NCBI RefSeq assembly: GCF_900114245.1 | Contig: NZ_FOSK01000003.1 | Location: forward strand, 310,001 to 374,000 | DNA: 64,000 bases | Source of the DNA: Pseudovibrio ascidiaceicola | GTDB lineage: Bacteria; Pseudomonadota; Alphaproteobacteria; Rhizobiales; Stappiaceae | Reading direction: 5' to 3' | Part shown: positions 34,091 through 43,749 of the stretch, piece after piece | How positions within the stretch are numbered: the first letter of the stretch is position 1 | How the letters are laid out: the number at the start of each line of letters is the position of its first letter | Notes under the pieces: model-generated | Databases searched by the model: none | What the model was told of the DNA's origin: nothing | Seen by the model: only the letters and a program-made list of their open reading frames with translations | Position numbers and translations under genes: made by a program

Positions 34091-35071
34091 ATGTCTGATC
34101 TAACGGGGCATAGATCCAACTTTCCTTCCTTAATTGGAACAACAAAGCCATCCTTAAAGTCTGGCACACATCCAGTTATGGATGTCGCCGCTGTTTCAAT
34201 TGCGCAGCAATTTGCGTCTGTTCAGTTGAATTGGGTTGATCTGGAATTCGACGAAACAACAAAAGCTCTTTGGCTTTATATGAAAAGCGAAGGGCGTCCT
34301 TGTTTTGCACCTGAGTTACTGAGCGAACTTGCACAGTCACAAGCCGTGATGAAGCGTCTTTTTGAGACTTATCAGCCAGCTGACCCGTGCCCGATCAACT
34401 TCAAGGTCGTCGCATCTCGCATTCCGGGTGTTTACAATCTCGGCGGTGATCTTAACTTGTTCATCCAGCTTATTCGAGAAAAAGACCGCGAGAAGCTTCA
34501 CAAGTATGCCGTTGATTGCATTGATGTTGTTTACCGCAACGCCATCTCTTCAAACCTGCCAATCGTCACAATCGGCATGATTCAGGGAGATGCATTAGGT
34601 GGTGGATTTGAAACTGCGCTTTCTTGCGATGTAATTATCGCAGAACGTCAAGCTAAATTCGGACTTCCTGAGGTTCTGTTCAATCTGTTCCCAGGCATGG
34701 GTGCTTACAGCTTCCTGTCACGCATGGTTGATGGCCGCACTGCAGAAAAAATGCTTATGAGTGGTCGTCTCTACTCAGCTGAAGAGCTTCATGAAATGGG
34801 AATTGTTCATGAGGTTGTCGAAGAAGGCGAAGCGCCGTTTGCAGTTCAGCAGTACATCGCCAAGAACGCACGCAAACACACCGCTCATTCTGCTATTTAT
34901 CGCGCAGGCCGCACCGTGCAGCCAGTTGCTTATGAAGAACTGATTGACGTCGTCGAAATCTGGGTCGACGCTGCTCTGTCTTTGTCCGATCAGGATTTGA
35001 AAAAGATGGAACGCCTGACCAAGGCTCAGGATCGTCTTGGCGCTCCATCTGTACGTAAGCAAGCTTTCTAG
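34091..35071 (+). CDS. rpfF: RpfF-type DSF synthase (crotonase superfamily)
   Basis: A 326-residue enoyl-CoA hydratase-fold enzyme that matches RpfF, which makes cis-2-unsaturated fatty acid signals of the DSF family. Family landmarks are RIPGVYNLGGDLNLFIQLI (residues 110-128), the oxyanion region GDALGGGFETALSCDV and FGLPEVLFNLFPGMGA. The two catalytic glutamates of RpfF (Glu141 and Glu161 in Xanthomonas) have counterparts here at Glu174 and Glu194, with the same 20-residue spacing. The N-terminus is about 30 residues longer. The gene is tail to tail with an RpfC-like sensor gene, 13 bases apart. Confidence 0.88.
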   Translation: MSDLTGHRSNFPSLIGTTKPSLKSGTHPVMDVAAVSIAQQFASVQLNWVDLEFDETTKALWLYMKSEGRPCFAPELLSELAQSQAVMKRLFETYQPADPCPINFKVVASRIPGVYNLGGDLNLFIQLIREKDREKLHKYAVDCIDVVYRNAISSNLPIVTIGMIQGDALGGGFETALSCDVIIAERQAKFGLPEVLFNLFPGMGAYSFLSRMVDGRTAEKMLMSGRLYSAEELHEMGIVHEVVEEGEAPFAVQQYIAKNARKHTAHSAIYRAGRTVQPVAYEELIDVVEIWVDAALSLSDQDLKKMERLTKAQDRLGAPSVRKQAF

Positions 35072-35084
35072 AACCGCACAGTCT

Positions 35085-37688
35085 CTAAGAAAAATCCAAT
35101 GTGCTCAAGCGGTTGATAGGATTATTTCCTTCCTGCTTGAGCTGCTGTAGATACCTACTCAAATTTTCATGGTCACGTTTTATCTTCCCTGACAGCTTAC
35201 GCAGCATGTCTTCACCCAAGATCAGTATTTGCGGCGCAGGCAAGTTCTCCAGATCATCACTCAGTTTCGCAACTTCCGTTGCCCCAAGATTCACTGAAGC
35301 AGAACGAAGCGCGTGTGCACTTGCCCGTAACAGCTCAGCATCCCGAGCTTCAAATGCAGCTTTAATATCGCGATGTAACTGTGTTGTGTCTTTAAGATAA
35401 TCTTCAATCACAGCAATAACAAAATCGAGACCACCAAGTGCTCTCAATTGCGACAGGCTTGCATAGTCGATCCCAGAGGAAACTTCGGAAGAAAACCGAG
35501 GATGCTCGGAAATTGACGTGACCTGACTATTCGCAATTTTCTTGCGGGTGATGTTCTCGTAAACACCGCTTTCTGCAATCACATCATCAACCAGTGTCAG
35601 AAGCTTTTGCGGCTCGATCGGTTTGGTCGCGCATGCATCTGCCCCCGCTTCCTGCACATTCCGCGCAGCCGCACGACTTGCATCTGCTGTCAGAGCAATA
35701 ATCGGAAGACGATCCTGTCCAAGTTCCGTAATACGGTGCAGCTTGATGGTCTCAATACCGTTCAGTACCGGCATATTAATGTCCATGATCGCCAGATCGT
35801 AAGAGTTCTCTTCCAACTCATCCAGAGCCAGTTCGCCATTGCTGACAAGTTTGCAGGTATGGCCACCTTTTTGCAGGATTTTTTCAATCACACGCTGATT
35901 GGTCTTGTTGTCTTCAGCAACAAGAATATTCAGCCCGATATAGCGACTGAAGTAAGCTTGGAGTTCTTCCTTGAGCTCCATCCCTGATTTCGCATCCTCC
36001 GCACCAGCAGCTCTCAGAGCCCAGGCAACAGCTTGCGTGGAAACCGGAACCTTGATCGAAGAAACGATACTTGGCTGAAAAACATCCTCACACTCTTTTT
36101 CCGATGCAGCTGAGTAAACCGGAATGAGATGAACGTTGTGATGGTGACCAGTCGATTTGAGCGCATAGTGCAGGCTGTCCGAGGTTGCTGCCAGAACATC
36201 TTCCCCAACGAAGAGAACGATCTTCCCACCATCACTGGAGGTTTGCTGACGCAAAGCACTAAAGGCACTCCCAACAGTCTCAAAACATTCATGCTCGATG
36301 CCACAGTCCAGCAAAGAAGCAGCGCAAACATCTCTTAGATCCTTGCGTTTGGAGACAATTGCAACAGCCCCATCTTCCACTTCAAGCCGAACAGTCTCAT
36401 CACTGACAGCGCGCCCAACCTTCAGCTCAATAGTAAAGGTACTGCCCTGCCCCGGCTGACTAGTGACAAAAACTTCACCGCCCATCGCCCGGACAACTTC
36501 GCGTACAATAGAAAGGCCAAGACCAGTCCCGCCAAACCGATCCACAATGCTGTCATCAGCCTGTGTGAAGCGGTCAAAAATGCGCAACTGAGCATCTTCA
36601 GAAATGCCAATCCCAGTATCTTTCACTTCCAGCTGCAGGCGAATTTCACCACCATCAGTTTCCTTGCAAACTGCGCGAATGGAAACCGAGCCTTCTTCGG
36701 TAAACTTGACAGCATTGCCAGCAATATTCAGCAGAACTTCGCGGATATGACGTGCATCACCCACGAGGAGAGGAGGTAAGTTACTATCCACGTAGCGCGA
36801 AATGATCAGCCCTTTACCGCGCGCTTGCCCCTGCACAATCTGTGTCACCTCACGCAGGATCGAGTTCATGTCAAAGACCGTCTGACTGACGATCATTCGG
36901 CCACTTTCAATCCGGCTAAAGTCAAGGATACCGTTGATCATGGAAAGGAGCGAGCTACCGGAATACTTTATGGTCTTCGCCATATCCCGCTGCTCAGCGT
37001 CCAACTGCGTATCCTGAATCAGATCCCCCATGCCGATGATCGCATTCAACGGCGTCCGCAATTCGTGGCTGACAGCGGTGAGGAACTGTGTCTTCGCTCT
37101 ATTAGCGGTTTCAGCAGCTTGCTGTGCTGCGGTCATAGATCTGATGAGCTTGCTTGCATAGAGCGGCACCACAACGAGGCACCCAAGCAAACCCAAGCCA
37201 AGAATGAACTCACCTTGCCAGTATGGGGTTGTCAACACCACTGCAAACCCACTCACAGAGGCAATTGTTGCCAATGCCAGATAATCCAACCCAAACCGGA
37301 AACCGTTACCGAAGATCACCCAAAGATAGATAGGGAACAGGATTGAAAGGTATTCCCCTCCTACATACAGCCCGGCAGAGACCGCTCCGACATCTAGAAA
37401 AATCGCGAGAACGCGACGAAGCGAACTGATGTTCTGCGAGTAGAGCAAATGAGCAAGCAGTACCAGAGATCCAACACCGAACGTGGTCATGATGACATTG
37501 GTTTGGAAATTCTCATGAGATCCAAAAGTGATGTTGGAAGCAAGATAAGGCGTGATCAGCAAAGTGAACATAAAACGGTTCAGAGACATCTCGCCTTCAC
37601 CGCCACCCAACTGAATGATGCGCTTATATAGATCTTTTAATCCGCTCAACGGGAGCAGCTGCAGCTTCGTTTTTCTATTGTCGTTCAT
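35085..37688 (-). CDS. rpfC: RpfC-like hybrid sensor kinase
   Basis: An 867-residue kinase: N-terminal membrane region of about five or six helices (residues 38-190, RpfC-like, with short loops), HisKA with VSHELRTPLNAIIG (His about 206), HATPase with DTGIGI and GGTGLGLSI, a degenerate receiver-like stretch, an intact receiver with DLAIMDINMPVLNG (Asp about 635) and a C-terminal Hpt with SAHALRSASVNLG (His about 792). The same order is found in RpfC, the DSF sensor. Its ATG overlaps the stop of the upstream GGDEF-EAL gene, and its stop faces the DSF synthase gene. The naming rests on layout and neighbours. Confidence 0.85.
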   Translation of the reverse strand: MNDNRKTKLQLLPLSGLKDLYKRIIQLGGGEGEMSLNRFMFTLLITPYLASNITFGSHENFQTNVIMTTFGVGSLVLLAHLLYSQNISSLRRVLAIFLDVGAVSAGLYVGGEYLSILFPIYLWVIFGNGFRFGLDYLALATIASVSGFAVVLTTPYWQGEFILGLGLLGCLVVVPLYASKLIRSMTAAQQAAETANRAKTQFLTAVSHELRTPLNAIIGMGDLIQDTQLDAEQRDMAKTIKYSGSSLLSMINGILDFSRIESGRMIVSQTVFDMNSILREVTQIVQGQARGKGLIISRYVDSNLPPLLVGDARHIREVLLNIAGNAVKFTEEGSVSIRAVCKETDGGEIRLQLEVKDTGIGISEDAQLRIFDRFTQADDSIVDRFGGTGLGLSIVREVVRAMGGEVFVTSQPGQGSTFTIELKVGRAVSDETVRLEVEDGAVAIVSKRKDLRDVCAASLLDCGIEHECFETVGSAFSALRQQTSSDGGKIVLFVGEDVLAATSDSLHYALKSTGHHHNVHLIPVYSAASEKECEDVFQPSIVSSIKVPVSTQAVAWALRAAGAEDAKSGMELKEELQAYFSRYIGLNILVAEDNKTNQRVIEKILQKGGHTCKLVSNGELALDELEENSYDLAIMDINMPVLNGIETIKLHRITELGQDRLPIIALTADASRAAARNVQEAGADACATKPIEPQKLLTLVDDVIAESGVYENITRKKIANSQVTSISEHPRFSSEVSSGIDYASLSQLRALGGLDFVIAVIEDYLKDTTQLHRDIKAAFEARDAELLRASAHALRSASVNLGATEVAKLSDDLENLPAPQILILGEDMLRKLSGKIKRDHENLSRYLQQLKQEGNNPINRLSTLDFS

Positions 37689-39871
37689 AGTTCAAACTCC
37701 GCCCCAACCAACGCTCTCTGCTGCCCGTTCCCTTGCAAGTTTGCCGCTTGCTCTTCTAAGAGACGTAAAAAATCATCAGCAGGGACTGGCTTGCCAAACA
37801 GATAGCCCTGCGCCATTTCACAACCTGCATCGGTGAGATACTCAGCCTGTTCCCGGGTCTCGACACCTTCTGCAATGATGGAGAGATCGAGGCTCTTACC
37901 CAAACCAACAATTGCCTTGATGATGACCGTGTTGTTCGGATCCGTCATCATATCTCGCGTAAAGCACCGATCAATTTTCAGACAATCAACGGAGTATCTG
38001 CTCAGGTATGCGAGGGAGGAATAACCCGTTCCAAAATCATCAATCGAAACCGCAATACCCATCTCGCGGATCTCACGCAAATCACGCACAGTTGCTTCAG
38101 AACCATGCAGAACGATGTTCTCTGTAATCTCAATCTCAAGTTTATCCGGTGGCAAACTGCAAGAAACCAAAGCATCTTTCAAAAGCTGCGGTACGTTCTG
38201 TTTGCGAAATTGTGTCGGCGAAATATTCACAGCAATCCGAGGTGTCGCCACCCCTAAGTCCAACCACTTCTTTGCCTGCTGACAAGCTGCAAAAATCACC
38301 CATTCACCGATTGGCAGAATAAGACCAACTTCTTCAGCTGTTCCCAAGAAGACGTTTGGAGCGACCACACCATAATCTGGCCGGTTCCACCTCAGTAGAG
38401 CTTCAGCACCAACTATCTCTTGGGTCCGCAAATCAATCTGCGGCTGATAAAACAGCTCCAGCTGATCATGCTCAATGGCATTCCGCAGCTCGGCTTCCAA
38501 CGCGACAGTTTCTTTGACGTGGTGATCCATCTTCGTCGAGAACAGGTGGAACGTGTTTCCGCCATCAGCTTTAGACTGGTACATGGCCATATCTGCGCAG
38601 CGCAGTAGCTCTTCGCTGTTAAGGCCATCCTCAGGGTATTTGGTAATCCCGACACTGGCACTCGTCTGAAGTTCTCGCCCGCTGATATGGAACGGCTCTT
38701 CGACCACACTCACCAAATGCTGAGCAAAGCGTAGAGCTTCCTCTGAACTCTTCAAATCAGTCTGGAGAATGGCAAACTCATCACCACCCAATCGCGCAAC
38801 TAGGTCCGAGCCATCTACACAGCGCAACAAACGCTCTGCAAGCACCTCCAGGAGGCGATCACCTGTACGATGACCCAAAGCATCATTGATAGATTTAAAG
38901 CGATCCAGATCAATAAAATGCAGCGCAAAGCTACGACCGCTGTTTCGGCACTGGAAGATCTCTTCATCAATGCGCTCACCAAGCATGGTTCTGTTTGGCA
39001 AACCCGTCAACGCATCGTGGTGCGCAATATGAAGCAAGTGCGCTTCTGCACGTTTGCGATCAGAGATATTGGTTGCGGTCGTCACAACATGCGTTGTGTT
39101 CCCATCAACGTCCAGTAGAGGGCTTTTTGTAACGATAAAGTGGAAGATATCACCAGCATGGTTTCGCTGTTCAATTTCATAGGGCGGCAAAGCTCTGCCC
39201 GTAATGAAAACCTTCCGGTCCAAACGGCGATTTCTCTCACGTGTAAACTTATCAAACTTGCCGTAGGTATCCTCACCTACAAGTTCTGCTGTGGTCGAGT
39301 CCAGAAAGCGCGCCCAAGCCGCATTCGAGAACGCACAAAGCCCATCTCGTGTGCTGGTCGTGATCATAGCCGGAACACTATCAATCACCTGCGCCAGCTG
39401 TTCACGGGAGTCTCGCAGAGCTTCCTTGCTCTGCTGCTCAACGTTGACCAACTCCTGCTCAAGAAAGCGGGCATGACGTTTGACCGCATTTTGTTCTTCT
39501 CGCAGAGCAAGTAGGTTTCTGGCTCGACTGACGAACTCATTATGGTCAACCGGACTTTGTAGGAAATCAGTTGCGCCCGCCTCCAGCGCACGAATTCTAA
39601 ACGAACGATCCGTAAACACGGTGATGACGACGATCGGTACATCGCTGCAATGCTCAAGCGCGCGCACCTTTTGCGTTAGATCAGCACCATCCATCTCCGG
39701 CATGCTGTAGTCGGTAATAATCAAATCGGGGACGCTGCTCTCCATATATTCGAGAGCATCAACCGGCGAAGCAAAGCAGTGCACTTTGACAGATGCATCT
39801 ACAGCGAGAGCAAGCTTTTCAAAGATACTTCTATTAATTGCCCTGTCATCGACAATAACGATTGTTGTCAT
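37685..39871 (-). CDS. REC-PAS-GGDEF-EAL response regulator, probable output of the DSF sensor
   Basis: A 728-residue protein: receiver domain (IVDDRAINRSIFEKL, phosphoacceptor in LIITDYSMPEMDG, Asp about 56), coiled coil, PAS (about 165-280), GGDEF domain with LGGDEFAIL (about 360) and EAL domain with AEALLRWNRP, FGTGYSSLAYL and KIDRCFTRDM (485-725). Both active-site motifs look intact. The I-site position five residues before GGDEF reads DGSD instead of RxxD, so product inhibition is probably lost. It is coupled to rpfC by a four-base overlap, so it is the likely phospho-acceptor of that kinase. Xanthomonas uses an HD-GYP protein, RpfG, in this role. Confidence 0.9.
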   Translation of the reverse strand: MTTIVIVDDRAINRSIFEKLALAVDASVKVHCFASPVDALEYMESSVPDLIITDYSMPEMDGADLTQKVRALEHCSDVPIVVITVFTDRSFRIRALEAGATDFLQSPVDHNEFVSRARNLLALREEQNAVKRHARFLEQELVNVEQQSKEALRDSREQLAQVIDSVPAMITTSTRDGLCAFSNAAWARFLDSTTAELVGEDTYGKFDKFTRERNRRLDRKVFITGRALPPYEIEQRNHAGDIFHFIVTKSPLLDVDGNTTHVVTTATNISDRKRAEAHLLHIAHHDALTGLPNRTMLGERIDEEIFQCRNSGRSFALHFIDLDRFKSINDALGHRTGDRLLEVLAERLLRCVDGSDLVARLGGDEFAILQTDLKSSEEALRFAQHLVSVVEEPFHISGRELQTSASVGITKYPEDGLNSEELLRCADMAMYQSKADGGNTFHLFSTKMDHHVKETVALEAELRNAIEHDQLELFYQPQIDLRTQEIVGAEALLRWNRPDYGVVAPNVFLGTAEEVGLILPIGEWVIFAACQQAKKWLDLGVATPRIAVNISPTQFRKQNVPQLLKDALVSCSLPPDKLEIEITENIVLHGSEATVRDLREIREMGIAVSIDDFGTGYSSLAYLSRYSVDCLKIDRCFTRDMMTDPNNTVIIKAIVGLGKSLDLSIIAEGVETREQAEYLTDAGCEMAQGYLFGKPVPADDFLRLLEEQAANLQGNGQQRALVGAEFEL

Positions 39872-40451
39872 GCAGCTACCACCACGAGCCTAACTGCCGA
39901 AGGCAACAAACACCCGCAGCAGTTGAACAAATTCACCCCATGGTTATCTTCGCTTAAGGAGACAGTGTTAAGAAATGCCAAATAGTTATCATTAAATGCC
40001 TAGTATCAAACTTGTGGTTCTATTTACCTATCGGCATACACCAGTCGTCCACCGCCAGTGCACAGACGCTTTAGTTTCCTTCATCGACGAAATAAAGCTA
40101 ACGTAAGCGGCAGTTTGCAGGGATTTCTACAACAAATCAAAGGACTGCCTAATTAGTTACTGAAACATTGAGAACACAATAAAAAATTTTCTTCAAATTG
40201 CACTAAACAGTTGTGAATATAGATCCATATACACTCACTTAAAGCTAGCTCACCCGCACAATTAAGCAAATAAGAGTGCAGTAACAAAAGTGAGTCTCAT
40301 GAAGAAAGCAGGTACAGACCTACTATTCTCCTTTGAATCATTCTTAGTAGAGGCTGCTGAGCACTAAACTTTCTACCAAGAAGTATAGACTCACAGACAG
40401 GCCATATCGTTGAACCTGCTTAACCCAACAAGCCCCTAAACTAGACCAGTG
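39872..40451. other. Intergenic region between the DSF module and the secretion locus
   Basis: About 580 bases with no credible gene. It must hold the promoter for the GGDEF-EAL/rpfC operon at its left end; its right end lies downstream of the HlyD-like gene. The sequence is AT-rich around 40150-40300, and I see no strong hairpin. Confidence 0.5.
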
Positions 40452-41792
40452 TTACGGCTCCCTGAAGGCCCTCGACATGCTGTCGCGAACAGGCTCCATG
40501 AGATAATCGAAGAAGGTTCTGTCTCTCGTTGTGATGTACACCTCCGCAGGCATACCTGGAGTTGCTTTGAAGTTTAGATGTGCAGGAATTTTCTCACGAT
40601 CCAATTTCACACGCGCCTTATATACATCAGCTGAGACACTCATCGGATCCTCGCTTCGCAACGCATCCGCTGAAACGTATACGACCTTTGCATCCAACAT
40701 AGGTGTAATACGCTGGTTCAAAGCCGTCAGGCGAACCATTGCCTTCTGCCCTTCTTTCACGTTGTCGATCTCAGTGGTTTGGATTGATGCTTCAATAATA
40801 AGCTCATCCTGAAGAGGTAGGATTTCCATTAGATCCTTACCACTCTCAACTACACCACCTGCCGTGTGATAACGCATCCGAACCACAATCCCACGCACAG
40901 GCGCCACGATCTCAACGCGTTGCAAAACATCTTGCGCTGCACGTATTTGCTCACTCACATCATCCAGGTCAGCATTAACAACCTGGAGCTCCCCGACAGC
41001 GGTTTGCGAGGCTTCATTCTCCGCCCTAACGATTTGTGCCTTTGCCCTGGCGATACGTTCGGTTGCATCTCCAATCTCAGCAAGGATACGACCTTCCTCA
41101 CCTTTGAGATTTGCAAGTGAGCGTTGAATTCGAAGTACGTCAGATTTCCGAATGAGGCCTTTTCCGAGGATTTTCTGTTTGGAATCCAGCTCTTCCTGAA
41201 AAAGCTCCATCTGCTCTTTCACCGCAACAAGCTGCGATTGGCCACCTTGTATCCTCTCCTTAAGCGCATCAATACCTTGCGTAAAAATATCAATTTCACT
41301 CTGAAGTTTTCGAGTTCTGGCTTTGAAGGTCAACGACTGATTGAGAATGATACTCTTGATCTTGGGCTCCTGTGCAGTGCTTAAGAGCTCCTTCGGTAAC
41401 ACCAATGACTTCTGACCTTTGGCCTCTTGCGTCAAACGCGCCTGAATAGCTTGAAGGCGTGCCTGTCGGATCAATAAACGTTCAAGGTTAGCTTTTGCTG
41501 CTGTCTCATCAAGTTTCACTAGTACGGCACCAGCAGCAACCACATCCCCTTCTTTCACAAGGATTTCCTTGATGATCCCACCTTCGAAATGCTGCACGAT
41601 CTTGTTTTGCCCGGTGGCAACAAAAGAGCCAGAGGCGACTACAGCCCCTGCCATGGGGGCACTGGAAGCCCAATACCCAAATCCGGCAAATGTAAAGGCA
41701 ATAACGATAAAACTAGCCAACATAGGCGCACGAGTTGTGCGGGGCACATCCTCATACCAACTTCCATCAAGTATAAGAGCTCTAGTAGACAT
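40452..41792 (-). CDS. HlyD-type periplasmic adaptor of a type I secretion system
   Basis: A 446-residue membrane fusion protein. One transmembrane helix near the start (ASFIVIAFTFAGFGYWA), a biotinyl-lipoyl-like segment (IVQHFEGGIIKEILVKEGDVVAAGAVLVKLD; landmark IVQHFEGGIIKEI), a long coiled coil (110-290), then the second half of the lipoyl domain with IVAPVRGIVVRMRYHTAGGVV and a C-terminal PGMPAEVYITT motif. This is the AprE/PrtE/HlyD arrangement. It lies 27 bases after the ABC exporter gene. No TolC homologue is coded nearby, so an outer-membrane channel would come from elsewhere in the genome. ATG 41792 is chosen over the TTG start at 41804. Confidence 0.92.
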   Translation of the reverse strand: MSTRALILDGSWYEDVPRTTRAPMLASFIVIAFTFAGFGYWASSAPMAGAVVASGSFVATGQNKIVQHFEGGIIKEILVKEGDVVAAGAVLVKLDETAAKANLERLLIRQARLQAIQARLTQEAKGQKSLVLPKELLSTAQEPKIKSIILNQSLTFKARTRKLQSEIDIFTQGIDALKERIQGGQSQLVAVKEQMELFQEELDSKQKILGKGLIRKSDVLRIQRSLANLKGEEGRILAEIGDATERIARAKAQIVRAENEASQTAVGELQVVNADLDDVSEQIRAAQDVLQRVEIVAPVRGIVVRMRYHTAGGVVESGKDLMEILPLQDELIIEASIQTTEIDNVKEGQKAMVRLTALNQRITPMLDAKVVYVSADALRSEDPMSVSADVYKARVKLDREKIPAHLNFKATPGMPAEVYITTRDRTFFDYLMEPVRDSMSRAFREP

Positions 41793-41819
41793 AAAAATCA
41801 CCAAATAAAAAAGCTTAGA

Positions 41820-43721
41820 CTATTCAGCTGGTTGTGCTGCTGGCAGATTATGCCCCGGTGCATTTTGATGCTGAGAAATGCCGGGCCGCTTACCAGTTAT
41901 CAATGGCATCACTTCATCGCGGCTGCCAAAGGCAGCAACTGTCCCATCTTTCAGCATCATGATCTTATCGACACAACGAAGCAAAGCAGGCCGTTGAGTA
42001 ATAGCAATAACAGTCATGCCATCTTGCTTGGCGCGTTCAAGAGCTTGAGCGAGTGCCTGCTCCCCGATTGTATCCAAGTTAGAATTCGGCTCATCTAGCA
42101 CCAGCAAACGCGGATTATTGTAAAACGCGCGTGCCAATCCGATACGCTGTCGCTGCCCACCAGAAAGCGGTGCACCATCCATAGCAACTTGAGTCTCATA
42201 ACCCTGCGAAAACTGCGAAACCATCTCATGAATGTCCGACATCTGCGCAGCTTTGAAGACATCTTCATCTTTGGCTTCACGGTTCATACGAGCAATGTTT
42301 TCTTTGATCGTACCAGGGAAAAGCTGCACATCCTGTGGCAGATACCCAATGTTTTCACCAAGTTGCCGGCTATCCCAGTTCCGCAGATCCATCATATCAA
42401 GCCGTACATTACCGGCCGTTGGAATAAGGGAACCAACCAACATCTTCCCAAGCGTGCTCTTGCCGGAACCAGAAGCTCCAACCACCGCCAAAGATTCACC
42501 GGGAGAAAGCTGGAACGAAATACCATTCAAGATCACCCGCTTGTTGGGCGGAGGAACGAAAAGCAAGCGCTCAACGCTCAACCGCCCCGCAGGATTCGGC
42601 AGGCGCAACCTATGTACATTGAGGGGCGAAGTATGGAGCAGCTTCTGAATACGCCCATATGCACTTTTAGCGCCCACATAACTCTTCCAACCATCAATAA
42701 TGCCTTCAACCGGAGCCAACGCACGGCCGCCAATAATAGAAGCCGCAATAATCATCCCTCCAGTAATTTCATTTGAGAGCGCAAGCCACGCCCCCCAACC
42801 CAGCATCGTGATTTGCGTTGACAGGCGAATGAATTTTGAGATCGCCGAAATCAAGACATTTCGATCTTGTCCCATAATCTGAGCTTTCAAAGACTCTGCA
42901 GTCTCTTTACCCCAAATAATCACGCCTTCCGGGATCATCCCCATCGCATTCATGACCTGCGCATTCCGTGCCATTGCTTCGGCTTGCAGATTGGCACGCG
43001 AAGAAAACGCATTGGCCTTACCAAATGGAACGGCTGTCAACTTCTGATTGATCCTTGCAAGCACAAGGAGCAATAAAATAGTCGTCGTCACAATCATCCC
43101 TAAATGCGGATGAACCAGATAAACAACGAACAGATAAATGGGAGCAACCGGTGCATCCATGATGGTCAGAAGAACCGAACCAGTCAGAAAACTTCGCAAC
43201 TGCTGAAGGTCGGAAAGAGCCTGAAATTCCTGACTACTACCGTTGTGAGACGCTCGCGCCGCTGCGCTCAACACAGGCCCGCCAAGGCGTGTTTCAACAT
43301 CAACAGCAACCCGCATCAGCATAAAACGCCGGAACATATCCAACAGCACATGTGCAAGCACAAGCCCAATAACGATGGCTGTCAGCATCACCAAAGTATC
43401 AACACTCCGGCTCGTCAAAACACGGTCTGAAATCTGGAATAAGTAAATTGGAACAGACAGGATGAGAAGACTGGCGCAAAACGAGAAGAAGCCAACATAA
43501 AGCAGGTTTACCTTGGCACGCGCCAATCCATTCTGCATCAACTTGCGAAAATCGATATCTTCATAGGGCCCTCCATTCTTCCTGGAGGCGAAATTGCCCT
43601 TTTGGCTGGCGAGCTTTTCTCCATGTACAGGCTCTTGTTGAACACCATCCACCTGCAATGTTTTGCTCGCTTGCCCCCCACGTTGCCGGCTATTGTTCTT
43701 CGTCGCTCGAGCTTTAAACAT
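41820..43721 (-). CDS. PrtD/AprD-type type I secretion ABC exporter
   Basis: A 633-residue fused membrane-ATPase exporter. The first 65 residues are polar and low-complexity, then about six membrane helices (75-330), then the ATPase: Walker A GASGSGKST, LSGGQRQRIGLARAF, Walker B LLVLDEPNSNLD. There is no C39 peptidase or degenerate C39-like domain at the N-terminus, so it belongs to the PrtD group that exports proteins by uncleaved C-terminal signals. It is the first gene of the exporter pair, and the two putative substrates are coded just upstream on the same strand. Confidence 0.9.
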   Translation of the reverse strand: MFKARATKNNSRQRGGQASKTLQVDGVQQEPVHGEKLASQKGNFASRKNGGPYEDIDFRKLMQNGLARAKVNLLYVGFFSFCASLLILSVPIYLFQISDRVLTSRSVDTLVMLTAIVIGLVLAHVLLDMFRRFMLMRVAVDVETRLGGPVLSAAARASHNGSSQEFQALSDLQQLRSFLTGSVLLTIMDAPVAPIYLFVVYLVHPHLGMIVTTTILLLLVLARINQKLTAVPFGKANAFSSRANLQAEAMARNAQVMNAMGMIPEGVIIWGKETAESLKAQIMGQDRNVLISAISKFIRLSTQITMLGWGAWLALSNEITGGMIIAASIIGGRALAPVEGIIDGWKSYVGAKSAYGRIQKLLHTSPLNVHRLRLPNPAGRLSVERLLFVPPPNKRVILNGISFQLSPGESLAVVGASGSGKSTLGKMLVGSLIPTAGNVRLDMMDLRNWDSRQLGENIGYLPQDVQLFPGTIKENIARMNREAKDEDVFKAAQMSDIHEMVSQFSQGYETQVAMDGAPLSGGQRQRIGLARAFYNNPRLLVLDEPNSNLDTIGEQALAQALERAKQDGMTVIAITQRPALLRCVDKIMMLKDGTVAAFGSRDEVMPLITGKRPGISQHQNAPGHNLPAAQPAE

Positions 43722-43749
43722 ATATTCTCTCTATAAAAACCTATTAAAA

